Assembly (NCBI GenBank): GCA_021521415.1
Contig: JAIQDT010004244.1
Span: forward strand, 62,001 to 126,000
Reading direction: 5' to 3'
From: Bidens hawaiensis
Taxonomy: Eukaryota; Streptophyta; Magnoliopsida; Asterales; Asteraceae
Length of the DNA stretch: 64,000 nt
Below the pieces are notes generated by a model. The model worked only from the letters and a program-made list of their open reading frames with translations. It did no database searches and was not told the origin of the DNA. A program made the translations under genes and the position numbers. Of the stretch, positions 45,225-55,672 are shown one piece after another. How positions within the stretch are numbered: position 1 is the first letter of the stretch; each line of letters opens with the position of its first letter.

Positions 45225-46013
45225 GTTCTCAGGATCAAAGTTGAAGCAGGTCCAAGAAAACATGGAAGGTTATTGTTCTTGGAACTCTGCAGCATTGAGA
45301 CAATGTCTTTTGGTAGGTAAAATACAGGTAGGTATGTAATTTAACAAAAAAAAAAGATTATTTTTGTTTCAAGTTGTAGAACATGAAGTTTATTTTTATA
45401 TCATCAACAGAAAATATCAATACAAGCAAGATTGTGGCTAAAAAATCATGCAGTCACCTGTTTTTATAAAATATGACGAGTTAAACTGCCTTCAAACAGA
45501 AATATGTGCCATTTTTCGACTTTTAAATATTTTATCTTCAGTCTTGAGTTACGGTAATTGATTTGGGATAAAAAGAGTCAAGTATGACTGTATTTTTTTT
45601 AATATATGTTTTTTAAATTTATTTTTTATGATTTTGAATAAATGGTGACAAATGCTCAAAAAGATATGTTTTCTTTTTAGATATTTAAACATTGATTTGT
45701 GTTGTGTTACATTTATTTATGTCTTTTTGTTACTTGCAGAATGGGTAAAGAACACATTGAATGTTGCTGGAACCATGTTCGGTTATTACCAGCTTAGGGT
45801 GTCTTTGACTTTGATATGCTGCTTAGTCAAGCGCAATAGATCATTCGTGGAGAAAGTGCATGGTGATCTGTCTGCCAGGTGATTTGGCAAGGATTGTGCC
45901 AAGGCGTTTCAGTGGAGCAATCCTGTATGGATGGAGGTTGGAGCATTCGGAAGGGTGGTATGAGAGCTGACTTTGTTAACATTGGGAAACCATCAGGTGT
46001 GGATGTGTTTCAT
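45225..46013 (+). pseudogene. Two candidate exons, second one with a PABP-interacting-protein-like segment
   Basis: Exon a (45225-45312) lies between AG and GTAGGT and is open for 29 codons plus one base (VLRIKVEAGPRKHGRLLFLE...). Exon b starts after TTGTTACTTGCAG (45739); its first two bases complete the codon left by exon a, and it reads EWVKNTLNVAGTMFGYYQLR. That segment resembles the RNA-recognition motif of CID/PABP-interacting proteins, where an ALNLSGTMLGYYPVRV-like strand is conserved. Beyond it the frame runs to a TGA near 45880, while another phase continues with an open, coding-looking stretch (PGDLARIVPRRFSGAILYGW) up to a GTACGT donor at 46014. The joined phase is real, but the pieces may come from different genes. 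Identification is tentative. Confidence 0.4.
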
Positions 46014-48414
46014 GTACGTCAAACTTACATTATACAGGGGAAGGATTTGTGTATAAAAATATTTGGATGTATTTTTCATTTTTAATGTTTTAGTTTAACA
46101 TTTGTAAATGAATTCCACTTTACATTAGAAAGAAACATTTGTACTGCTATGAGGTTTTTTGTAGCTAGTAAAATAATTTTACAGATATATGGTGTAATAT
46201 TTTTTTGAATGGTGACATGGTGTTTTGATGTCACTTTTATTTCAATGGTGGTGGTGTGATTGATAAAATGTTTACTGCAACTGTCGAGAGTGGTGCCGAG
46301 GTACTTTTGTAATCCAATATGCCTTTAAGTTGGCATGTTGCTCAATCTTGTGTTTATAACAGGTATAATTAGATTGATCTAAGTTGAGCTTGACTCCTTT
46401 AATTAAATATGTTTAAAAGCCTCATTTCAAATCTTGTATTCCACCTGTTTGGCAAAAAAAGTTGAATTTGGCTCATTTGGTTAAAAAGTTTGAATTGAGT
46501 TGATTGGCTAAAAAGTTTTATTTGGCCCGTTTGACTAGAACCAAGAAGATTCATTTTAAAGTTATTTGTTAGTTTATAGGTTATTAAATTCTGTTTACAA
46601 TTTGTATTATTTCAACCCATACTTATTTTGGTTCAAATTCTTTCTAACCCAAACAAATTGACCTTTTTTTAATGGTCTATTGACCCAAACAAATTGACAA
46701 TTTTTTAAAAATGGTCTGTTCTAACTTGAATCAGATTGACCTTTTATTAAAAATGGTCACGCCTGACTCAATGGGTTCCGTGTGAAATCAATTCGGGTCA
46801 AAATAAGTCATTTAAAAAATACTATTAATTTGGTTTGGGTCCGTAAATTTAAAGTTTAGATGTGATGATTGTTGAAATATTCTACTTCATTAGGTGTGTT
46901 CATGCCATGAATGAGGTTAATTTATAACTGTTAGGTGTGGTCTTTTACAGGCGATAGATAATCATGTTAGTAATGCTAGCTTTAGGGTTGTGTAGAGAGC
47001 ATTAAATAAGTATGGGAGTATTTTAACGGGTGTGTTGGTGTGAGTGTACTCGATTGTGATTGTATATGGTTACAAAAAAAAAGTGATGTTAAATGTTAAG
47101 TCTCCCGGCAAGATGTCATTTCATGCAGTTTTTATTCGTGTTGTGTGTGTGTTGGTAACATGTTTTGGTTTAAAAAAAAGATACGTTAATGGGTAGCTTG
47201 GTAAGTGGTTATGTTCAAAACAACTAACTCTTTGCACCGTTTATACGAATAAGAAAAGTAACAGATGTGTTATATAATATATCGAGAGAGAATTGATAAA
47301 CTAACATAACTTAATATTGCGTGTAAAATTGTCGCCACAGCCATATCACACGGGTCCCTATTAATATATATATACATAGATATAGATATGTAGTTTTTGG
47401 GTCAAAGATTTGTGATTAAGCTGACCACTATCAAAATTAAGTTGCTTTCAAAATAGGTGATGTATATTTAATTTCTTTCTTTCCTTTTCTTGTTTTTTTT
47501 TTAAATATATATGATGGATTGAGAGAGTAACTAAATTAAAACAGAGGAAAATTTAATGTTCAATATAAATAAATCAAACATCATAAATTTATATATTAAT
47601 AAGATTTTAATTAATTAATGCTTTTACAAGGCCTCCCCCCTTATGAGATATGCATCCTTTCGGATGTGTGCCTATAAGACCATTTTTATCACCAACATAA
47701 GGGTTACGTTGTTCAGACAAAAAAAAAACAATATTAAAAATTCTTGTAGTTTCACGACCCGGTTGGGCAAACAACCTGGGTCACAACCCACAATTTACTT
47801 AAATATTCATTTTTTCTTCTTTTCTTTTAAACAATATCGTTTTTATATAATTTGCTTTTCTTTAATAATTATATTATTTAACTTAATTAAAAATTTTAAA
47901 AACCCAGTCTTGTTTAGTTTAATTTTATGAACATTTCGATATAAATTTTGTTAAAAATGGAGCACTTTTAAAAACATGTATTTTTTTATAATATTATTAT
48001 ATGTAAAATTATTTTTGTTACTTGTAAAAATTAAAGTTTTTTTTACATAATTATGATTTTATCTGATTGCCATTTGTCCACACTCAATTGATTTGTTAGA
48101 TTTTTTTGATAAAGATTGTATTAAAATAATTGGGTTGGATTGGGTTGTGATCGAAAGTGAAAAATTGGGTTAGATTGGGTTGGGTATATGAAAGAGAGAG
48201 AAATTAGTTTTTTATTAAAATGTTGGGTTGGGTTGGGTTGGGTTGGGTTGGGTTGGGTTGGGTTGGATTGTTGATATAAATGCATGCCATAAAGACATTC
48301 TTATTTAAGGAACGTGAAAATGAGTATGTTTGCAACAAAAAAACCTCCTTTTCATTTTCATTATATTAACTTGCTTTTATATACCGTTCATATATTTAAT
48401 TGCTTTCATGTGGA
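46014..48414. other. Intergenic AT-rich DNA with a GGGTT pentanucleotide run
   Basis: A (GGTTG)n / (GGGTT)n run of about 45 bp stands at 48221-48270. A short exon-like stretch follows TTTTACAG at about 46951 but has an early stop. The segment 46440-46850 holds repeated TTTGACC/AACCCAAAC words typical of eroded MITEs. Nothing else recognised. Confidence 0.35.
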
Positions 48415-48727
48415 TCAATAATTGATCTTCATGTGAGATCAAGAGATGATGATTAGGGCATCACAACCTCACGGTTAATCAAGATTATAATTTTGGTTTC
48501 TGTCAAAACTATTTTAGAACTACTCTTTTTGGAGGAGATTTTGTTCATGGGTTTTAAGTTAGCGCATTTTCATGTCTTTGACAGTAAAATAGGAAAAATT
48601 ATTGGTCATGATCTTTAGGCGAGCACACATGTTTATTGGCTACTGAAACCCAATGGGTATTACTTGTCAAAAGAAGATAAACCAGAAAATAATCCGGCAT
48701 GGATGTTTAGAGGATCTTGGCACTAAG
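48415..48727 (+). pseudogene. S-protein homolog (plant self-incompatibility S1 family) pseudogene
   Basis: In successive phases the plus strand encodes the hallmarks of the family in order: IIDLHVRSRDDD, then (after a one-base loss in the DDLG codons near 48457) HHNLTVNQDYNFGFCQN, YFRTTLFGGDFVHG, then after a short frame change HFHVFDSKIGKIIGHDL, a TAG stop (48617-48619), and STHVYWLLKPNGYYLSKED to MFRGSWH. Length and spacing match the mature S1 domain (about 110 residues, secreted). One deletion, one frame change and one stop show it is dead. The signal peptide is not found upstream. Its 3' half is duplicated at 40741-40911. Confidence 0.75.
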
Positions 48728-49585
48728 AGATATTTTCAAGTTTTTTATTTAATAATATTTATATATTTTGCTTTCATTCTAAAAAAAATCTAATAATAAT
48801 ATTCAATAGAGACCCAAGTTTGATCCTCACTTATGTCATTTTTGTTGGATATTGGCGATGAAATATTTGAGTCAGACCTTGTGAGGTTGTCAGTTTGAAT
48901 TCCGAGCCCACCCGGGTTTTAGTCTCACTGTGTGTTACGCCAAAGAATTATGCTCTTATTGTGGCAAAACGACTGTCAAGTGGTAGTTTGCGATATAGTT
49001 TCTCGAGTGAACGTCCAAATCAAACTCTGAAGCTAATGTGGGCCTGGTTAGGACAATATAGTTTTACCATAGTGAGCCAACAGAACTCTTCAAATTAAAA
49101 AGTAAGACGCTTAGCACATAAAAAAGTCGTCGTTCTAACTTCTAAAATAATAAAGTTATATTAATTCTATGTTAACTCTCATACAACATTGATTTATGGC
49201 TATTTGTGTTTTGCATTTATCATACTTTATCATATTGTTTGATTTACAAATTGGTAACGATGAAAGCAATTAATGACACGCTAAAAGCAATAATCAACTA
49301 CTGTTTTCAACTAATGGGTTAAATATAAGGTAAATTTGTCTCTTTAGGATATTTCAAGTGGTGTAAAATATTCTTTAAGTGTCTTTCTTTCTTTCTTTCT
49401 TTCTTTGTATTAGATGACTTATGCTTGTAGCTTCTTGTTGTTTTGCTTTACGTTTTAATAAAATCGTTGTAAAAAAAGAAAAAACAAAAAAAAAAACTAA
49501 TGTCTTCAATCACGATGTCTGGCAAATAAATTTCAATGTCAAGATATCATAGCATTAATTCACTTTAAGTTCTTTTAAAATAGAC
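48562..49585 (+). repeat. Segmental duplication, copy 2 (pairs with 40744-41762)
   Basis: Same order of S-protein-homolog 3' half, SINE, and downstream DNA including a CTTT microsatellite (about 49382-49405; shorter in copy 1). Confidence 0.85.
48800..49140 (+). mobile_element. SINE family 2, second duplicated copy
   Basis: Lies at the same relative place as the copy at 40985-41345 and shares its missing head, so the SINE inserted before the duplication. Ends AGTCGTCGTTCTAA. Confidence 0.75.
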
Positions 49586-50361
49586 AAAACAGTAAAACTA
49601 GCCCTTTTTGTATGCACATGTTTTTTAATTCTTGTCTTTTAACAAAACTTAATGACAGAAAACATCCTTTATGTTTAAAAATCATATCTTGTTATGTTCT
49701 TTGATCATACCCCAGTTAAATTTTCTTGTTAAATTTAATCATGTGCAAAACACAAAAAAGATAGTTTTGTAATTTTACAAATTTTATCTAATAATTAATT
49801 AAAACAAATATAAAACTCACTATAAATGTTTAGTTTCTTGTATGTTAGAGTTGAGCAAAATGTGTCAAGATCATCTAAAATTAAACGTTTAGTAAGACGA
49901 TATGTTTGAAACAAAAAAAATATTGTAATAAAATGCCTATAACTTTATTAGTATTACACTTTTTTTACCGATATTACCAAATATGCAGTGCCCTTGCTTC
50001 TAATTTTATAACCTAAGGCATGAATTAAAAAAAAAACATAAAGTAAGCTACACAAGTTTATTTTTTTATTGGTTATGGATTGTTAATAATTTAATATCAT
50101 TAAACCCTCAATTTGAATTCTTTGGTAAATTTTCTTTTTCCAATAGAAACTCTTGCAGTTGTTAGTTCAATACAAAATATATTGAAACTAACACAACAAT
50201 ATACTTAGAAGCAGTTTGTTAGCATTTTTGAGCTCTTGTGATTTTTCAAGACTTTTAATGTGTTTTTTTGTATATGTTTACTGCAACTTGAAGAACCAAA
50301 ATCATATAATAAAATAATGAATAAGATTTGATTTTTCAAACCCGTGTAATACAAACACGGG
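49586..50361. other. AT-rich DNA without recognised content
   Basis: No gene or repeat recognised on either strand; high A/T with short homopolymers. Confidence 0.4.
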
Positions 50362-50662
50362 TTTTTTTTTTTTTTTGGAACGACCAACTAAGTAACGTCG
50401 GGTGCTTCGTACGCGGCCCCCATTAGCTAAAGGTAGCCCAAGCCGGTCACGAGTCCGGACGGATGGAGCCCATAGAGATCCACCTATTGAGAGATTCCCC
50501 GGATAAAACCCGACCCCGACGCCCGCCAAACGGCAGGACAGCGAGGAGCCGGTAAACCGGGTGAGATCAGGACTCGAACCGTTGCAAGCCAGGGTCATCC
50601 CTTATATCTCCCATATAAATTGGTGATAGTGAGTTTTAAACCCCATACCTCTCACTAGTAAA
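50362..50662 (-). mobile_element. SINE-like retroelement, family 1, copy 2
   Basis: Same unit as 9300-9598 in the same orientation: 16-base T run at the left (A tail of the minus-strand unit), GGAACGACCAACTAAGTAACG just inside, CGGTTCGAGTCC B-box-like motif at about 50570-50581, and the same 5' end TTTACTAGTGAGA at 50662. Confidence 0.65.
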
Positions 50663-50663
50663 T

Positions 50664-50903
50664 TATAAAAAGTCTCTATATCTCTCCATCTCTCTTCTCC
50701 TTCCATTCTCAAAAATAAATTAACATTTAACAGTCTAGCCAACCATTACCACCAAACCAAACCAAACCAAACCACCACCAACAATGAACGCACAACTTTA
50801 TTTAGATCGTCCGTTGAATCCTAAACTCATTAACATAGTTTCATATACAGATCCGATTTCAGTTGCAACACATAAACCGATTCCGATCATCATACGCACG
50901 CCG
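50664..50903 (+). CDS. First exon of an unrecognised plus-strand gene with promoter
   Basis: A TATA-like TTATAAAAAG (50663-50672) is followed by a CT/CCA-rich leader and ATG at 50784. The next 40 codons are open (starting MNAQLYLDRPLNPKLINIVS) and end exactly at a strong donor, CCG|GTAAGAG (50904). Codon use looks like real coding DNA. A possible acceptor (GTTCAG) is at about 50986, but the frame then closes within ten codons. I do not recognise the protein. The SINE ends at 50662, immediately upstream of the TATA-like motif, so it may have separated the gene from distal promoter DNA. Confidence 0.4.
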
Positions 50904-51078
50904 GTAAGAGAATTTCTAATCTACATTTACCTTTGATATCCGATTAATTTAGGTTTTTATTGATGGAAGATTTGGGTGTTTTTGTTCAGATCTGGGTTTC
51001 AAAACAAATAAAAAACTGACTGTGAAGTTTGCTCACGGGAAGGTGTGAGTGGGTGACAGTAATATTATTATTATTATT

Positions 51079-51809
51079 ATGGAAGAAATGACACCCACCA
51101 AAGATACCAAAGATCAAGAACAAGTAGTAGCTGCTGATTATTATATGGAGCAGTGAAGAGCCTACCCATGAGACGGGCTCATGGACAGGCCCCTAGCCAA
51201 ATAATCCAAGCAAGGCTCAATAAAGGCAACCCCAATAACATAAGAAGTTCTAGAAGATGGTTTGGAGGGAAGATGGTTTACGGGGGAAACTCATGCAACA
51301 CGTCTGATCCGGTTGGTGGCCCGAGGCACGCATGTCCCGGGATAAGAGGCAAGAACCAGGAGGTAAAGATCTGCGAAGGAAGCAAGGCCCGCAGGAAACA
51401 AGATCGGACCAAAGGACTTGGCCGGATGCAATAAACCATAAGATCATGTATATATATGTTCTTGTCTATAAATAGGGAAAGCATAACACTTGTATTCATT
51501 CATTCACAACATACAATACATACTTCACACCACACACTTTACACCGATCCCATTCTTGTAATCGTTAGGAACCTTTCCCGGCCAGCCGGAATATGATCCA
51601 ACAAGCAGCAAATACCCATCATCGACCAAAAAGCTACTGCGGAACAAATCCGTACAGCTCCCCACTTCAACAATGTAGAAGAAGTAGTTAAAGAATAAGC
51701 TGACAATAGTATTATGAAACAAACACCTGATGCTCTACTTACCGAAATTAACGGCTTAAAGCGTCATGATTCGTTAGATGTTGAGGCAGCTAAAATCCAT
51801 GGCCGTTAA
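51079..51809 (+). pseudogene. HAK/KUP-type N-terminal exon cut by a solo LTR
   Basis: From ATG 51079 the frame reads 25 codons (MEEMTPTKDTKDQEQ...) to the LTR at 51154, then resumes in the same frame at 51609 after the AGCAG duplication and is open to TAA 51696-51698. Past that stop the same frame continues with QTPDALLTEING and LKRHDSLDVEAAKI to a stop at 51807-51809. The last part resembles the cytosolic N-terminus of plant HAK/KUP K+ transporters (an LxRxDSLDxEA motif just before the first membrane helix), and a matching membrane exon exists at 39431-39650. Two lesions (LTR, stop) and the inverted repeat at its end show that this copy is dead. Confidence 0.55.
51154..51603 (+). mobile_element. 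Solo LTR, 450 bp, target duplication AGCAG
   Basis: Starts TGAAGAGCCTACCC, ends GATCCAACA, flanked by AGCAG at 51149-51153 and 51604-51608. A TATA box (TCTATAAATAG at about 51468-51478) gives plus orientation. The length and GC-rich U3 suggest a gypsy family, not one of the others in this window. Confidence 0.88.
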
Positions 51810-51837
51810 TTTCGGTAAGTAGAGGATCAGGTGTTTG
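51720..51837. repeat. 35 bp inverted repeat with 48 bp spacer
   Basis: Arms 51720-51754 and 51803-51837 match at 34 of 35 positions (one G/C difference). Both arms encode QTPDxLLTEING on opposite strands, so they are two copies of one gene segment lying tail to tail. Confidence 0.9.
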
Positions 51838-51924
51838 TTCCAAATGGATTTCTTCAGTGTTTTCTTCTTCTTCTTTGATGCGAATGGCGTTTGAGTTTCG
51901 TTTGTTGCCGCCAGGGGTAAACAT
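51790..51924 (-). pseudogene. Second HAK/KUP-type first exon, minus strand, with promoter
   Basis: ATG at 51922-51924 opens 44 codons (MFTPGGNKRNSNAIRIKEEE..., ending QTPDPLLTEING and then unrelated HGF) to TAG 51790-51792. A minus-strand TATATA (51967-51972) and a short leader precede it. The QTPDPLLTEING end matches the plus-strand exon at 51720-51754; after ING the sequence leaves the family because the inverted junction is reached. It therefore looks like an intact transcription start and exon beginning joined to the wrong downstream DNA. Membership in the HAK/KUP family rests on the neighbouring copy and is moderate. Confidence 0.5.
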
Positions 51925-52159
51925 GGTGAAATGAAGTGGGAAAAAGCCTCTAGAGATGGTGGTTGTTATATAGGAGTGATAAGAGTTACGATGGTGCTAA
52001 GCAGCTTCTTTACTTAAAGAAAATAGAATTTGTATTTGTATTAATTAACAAACTATTATGTGTATATATTAATTTGCAGCATTACTCTACGCGTATACAT
52101 TAATTCATTATTAATGATCATTTAGAATTTTTCTTTATTGGCACATCTTACACCAGATT

Positions 52160-52400
52160 TTATTCTCCGTATTACGGGGGTTGCTGTACATTATTCGTTT
52201 TTAATATTTATATATGTATATTTGGATTTTAATTTTATTTATTATAAGAAAATTAATAATTAATATACTTGAGTTTTGATGATGAAATGGTTTCACAAAT
52301 AAATGATATGTTATAATCCGGTTTAAAAGTTATATGGGTTTGGTAATACCCATTACCCGTTTATTTTCTTTATTATAAATTTGTTTCTGTTATATGCCAG
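52160..52400 (-). repeat. Reverse relative of the 5.9-6.6 kb repeat plus Helitron-like hairpin motif
   Basis: Read in reverse, 52267-52360 matches 6488-6580 closely (AAACCGGATTATAACATATCA shared, with CTTATTTGTGAAAC). The ACGAATA...CAACCCCCGT motif at about 52164-52210 is also that of 8750-8780 reversed. The two pieces together suggest one mobile family with this end structure. Confidence 0.5.
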
Positions 52401-52429
52401 ATATACAATACCCCACATAAATGTATTTG

Positions 52430-53880
52430 ACGGTTAGTTTTATATTTTACATGTATATATACGCGTACATTATGTTTAGTATGAATGACTAGATCATAAA
52501 TAAGATTCTACACAAATTCTCTCTAGATTCTCTGGTTCATTTTACGTTATCAGCACGATATCACTCAAGATCATCACGTTCTTCAATCCGGGTACTACAG
52601 ATCAAACACTATTTGTTTATCTACATTAGTATGCCATTACAAAATCAAATAGATATCAAATCATATGGCAAATTTTGAAAAATTGCCTAATTTTGAACCA
52701 AAATCCAAACAATCACAGAAACAAAAATATTGGTTTTCAATCTGAAATCAAAATTAAGGAAAGATTGAATCATTTAATTAATATCTTCAAACCGAAATCC
52801 AAAACTTTGTTACTGATCATTAATACACAACATCACCAAATTCGAAGTTTTCCGATCCAAGAAGCACGGAATAAAGACAGCAAACACATCCTTGTGACGA
52901 AAATTCAGCAGCGAAATCATAACGTCAGAAAGTAAATTTTAGAATCAGTCATTCGCAATTGTTGAAATTATAAAACTATTTTAGAGAAACGTCTGTACCA
53001 CTTCTCTAATGACAAGAAAATCATAACAGAAATCAAAATGAAATCCAAAATTTATGAAATTCGAAACATAAATTTAAATGAAATAAAAAAAAATTGAAAC
53101 CACCAAATATAACCGTCAAACGACGGAAGATGTGGAGATTCTTTTGAATTGGGATGCTCATCGAAAATTTGATATTAACATTTTATGGTCAAAGCTTATC
53201 CAAATGATTACTAACATTAATTATTAATTTTAAAATAATCTCATAAGTTTCAAAAGCCTATAAAGGCTAAATTATTATTATTTTTTAAATAGGGTTTTAA
53301 CCTTACACTAGTGATCAATATTTTAACTTAATAAATAATTTTAATTTATTTATTTATGTTGGAAGGGAAGATAACTGATCTTCCGCTAAATGAGGATAAT
53401 GGAATTCACATGATCTTTGAAATGGTAATTCATACAATAAAACCATTAGTTAAAAGGTAACTCATACCTCAGCAAATTAAATAATACAAACACGCATATA
53501 TGCATCATATCATATATTAAACAACTTATCCAAAATGTACAAATTATATTGCCTACAAACAACATATTCATGTACATATGCAATTATCTAGAATGATTAT
53601 ACAATATTTTTCATAAACCTTGCATATGCAATCTTTCCCATCAACATTTACGGGTGTGGTTAATAAATCATCCATATAGCATCATAATATGCTAAATAAC
53701 AAGAAGTGCTAGGTAACACCCACAAGTAATCTAAACGCATTGATACTGAAACACTAGTAAAATAATATCCAACTGCTGATATCAAATACTTCCCATCATA
53801 ACTAATATTCAGAAGATAATCAAATATGTTCCACATAAAGATATATGGTTGGGCGACTTTTAATTCATTTTTATTCATAC
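52430..53880. other. Old LTR/leader remnant and unassigned AT-rich DNA
   Basis: TTATCAGCACGA at 52547-52558 resembles the alternative primer-binding site of some copia elements, preceded by an LTR-end-like CTCTAGATTCTCTGGTTC. The following frames are too broken to name. Bases 53130-53880 hold no recognised gene; an open frame of 72 codons on the minus strand (53660-53878) has no recognisable motif. Confidence 0.3.
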
Positions 53881-53898
53881 CCAGAAAACATATACGTA

Positions 53899-53900
<2 letters not shown>

Positions 53901-53963
<63 letters not shown>
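53901..53963. repeat. TA microsatellite at the RT-D border
   Basis: About 63 bp of (TA)n ending exactly where the LTR begins. Confidence 0.95.
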
Positions 53964-53967
<4 letters not shown>

Positions 53968-54555
53968 AGGGCTCGGATTTTCGGTATCCTAAGCAAACAT
54001 TATGTTTAGGATAACTTCAGGATATGGTATCCTCCAAGGTAACATGTATCCTAAATATATTGTATAATTAATTTATTGTCCGCTGTCTTTCTTTGTTTAC
54101 CAGGTCAAGAGACTAATCAAGATCGGACTTGCTGTTAATAGGACGTGGCCAAAAAGGAAAACGTGCTTAATGGGGGAATTAACGGCTAATTGGATTTAGT
54201 CTTTTATTTCCTAAATTATAGGCATTATTGTTAGCTTCTTTTTGTTATAAATAGAGCAACACTCAGATCACAACACACACACACACACACTTAGCACATG
54301 AGACTTAATAGTACTCGCACACTGTAATCACGATCTAGTTTGAGCTCCACTACTTGTAATCGATTTCGTTATTAATAAACTGGTGGTGATAGTTTTCATC
54401 ATCCGGGTTTTTTTTCTTGTTATCCTTAGGATAACGGATTTTTTCCTCGCAACAAATCTCCGTGTTCTAGCATTTTCACATTCATTTAAGCAAGCACCTA
54501 GTCCCATTTACTAATTTGGTTACAAAATCACCTTTATTAATTTTTGACCAAAACA
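53964..54555 (+). repeat. 5' LTR of TAT-type element RT-D
   Basis: Starts TGTTAGGGCTCGG, ends ACCAAAACA, 592 bp, TATA box at about 54246-54254 (TATAAATAG), CA microsatellite in the leader part (about 54272-54292). Followed by a TGGCGCC primer-binding site. Confidence 0.85.
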
Positions 54556-54558
54556 ATT

Positions 54559-54574
54559 TGGCGCCCACCGTGGG
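54559..54574 (+). promoter_or_regulatory. Primer-binding site of RT-D
   Basis: TGGCGCCCACCGTGGG, the form used by TAT-lineage gypsy elements; four bases after the LTR. RT-C has the same motif on the other strand (63907-63923). Confidence 0.85.
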
Positions 54575-54630
54575 CTAACGGTGCTATAATCCTTCAAAAT
54601 CGTTTATTTCATCACCTTCATCCCTTCATT

Positions 54631-54760
54631 ATGGCCTCACAACCAAAAACCAATTCTGTTTTTTCTCTGATGGTCACCACTGCTTCAAGTGCCAACCCTG
54701 GACCTCCACCAGTTCCGAAGAAGAACACACAGCCTAGAGGAGAACTTCCACCATACCAGG
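54631..54760 (+). pseudogene. gag: RT-D gag start, cut by RT-C
   Basis: ATG at 54631 opens MASQPKTNSVFSLMVTTASS..., 43 codons to the point where the RT-C LTR begins (54761). RT-C gag also begins MASQ, which supports the start and shows the two elements are related. The rest of RT-D would continue beyond the right edge of the window, after the RT-C 5' LTR. This is the amino end of the nucleic-acid-binding structural protein of the element. Confidence 0.7.
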
Positions 54761-55362
54761 TGTTTTGGTTAAAAATCGGTCTAAGGATCAATGAACCAAA
54801 TTTGTAAGTGAGGATTGGTGCTAGTATGGATTAATGTGATGAAAGTAACAGTTACAAACGATGAACACAGAGATTTATACGAGGAAAAGCCCTTGGTAAC
54901 TAGTATCCCGCCGGCACAAAAACCTTGGGTAGTGAAAACTATCACTACCAATTATATTAAGCTTAAAAAGGTTACAAATGGTGGAATACTAGCTGATCGT
55001 GAGTACAAGTGTTTACTATGAACTCTCAATGCTAAAGTGTTGTGTGTTAATCAGCTAGTATTCGATATTTATATACAAGTAAGTATAACGGCTAGTAACT
55101 AATTATGCTATAATCTCGGCCACGTTTGTTTACTTCTTCAACTTGAACGTTTCAGGAGCGTGGACGAGAAGGGAAGACTGGGTAAAATACTTCGTCCGTA
55201 ATAATAGGAATTCTGGTAAGCATGTGTTATACCTGCAAAAAATAGATTAGAATATAACTGAAATTGACTGTTGAGGATCCTTGAACCACTGAGGATCCTT
55301 AGTTCTGCTAACAGTTGCCAACGATACTTGAATTTTGAGGATCAAAGATCCTGGTCCCAACA
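54761..55362 (-). repeat. RT-C 3' LTR (602 bp)
   Basis: Plus-strand start TGTTTTGGTTAAAAATCGG, repeated at 63927 with one visible difference in the first 74 bp (TTTG/TTCG); ends GGTCCCAACA. Minus-strand TATA box at about 55065-55075. Confidence 0.92.
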
Positions 55363-55375
55363 ATTGCCCCCAAAC
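55363..55375 (-). promoter_or_regulatory. Polypurine tract of RT-C
   Basis: Minus strand GTTTGGGGGCAAT directly before TGTTGGGACC, the LTR start. Confidence 0.7.
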
Positions 55376-55672
55376 ATGATAGGTTTGAAAGGGGAACAGC
55401 TGTCATGTTTATCCCGAGAAGAGTGCACCGTAACCGTCGATTAAAAGTGGATGTGACCGTCGCCTGCCATCAAATAATTGCTCCCTACTTAATAGGCTCA
55501 AACCCTTATATCTTCCTTCTTCATCGGATTATAAGCATAGTTCCGGCATAACCACCAGGTATCCTCCTTTCTTTTTTCTATTATCTCCTATATCTTTCTC
55601 GGCCTCTCGTATCCGTTTCCCGACCTTACAACTACCTTCTTTTCCTTCACCGGTCTTAGCTTTATTGAAGCT

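Noticed and set aside
48221..48270. Telomere-like GGGTT run
   Set aside because: Pentamer GGGTT, not the plant heptamer TTTAGGG; an ordinary microsatellite.
51720..51837. A microRNA hairpin
   Set aside because: The arms are explained by two copies of a coding segment; no mature-miRNA-like asymmetry can be judged from sequence alone.
53660..53878. A 72-codon minus-strand gene
   Set aside because: No recognised motif, no promoter or splice context; likely chance in AT-rich DNA.
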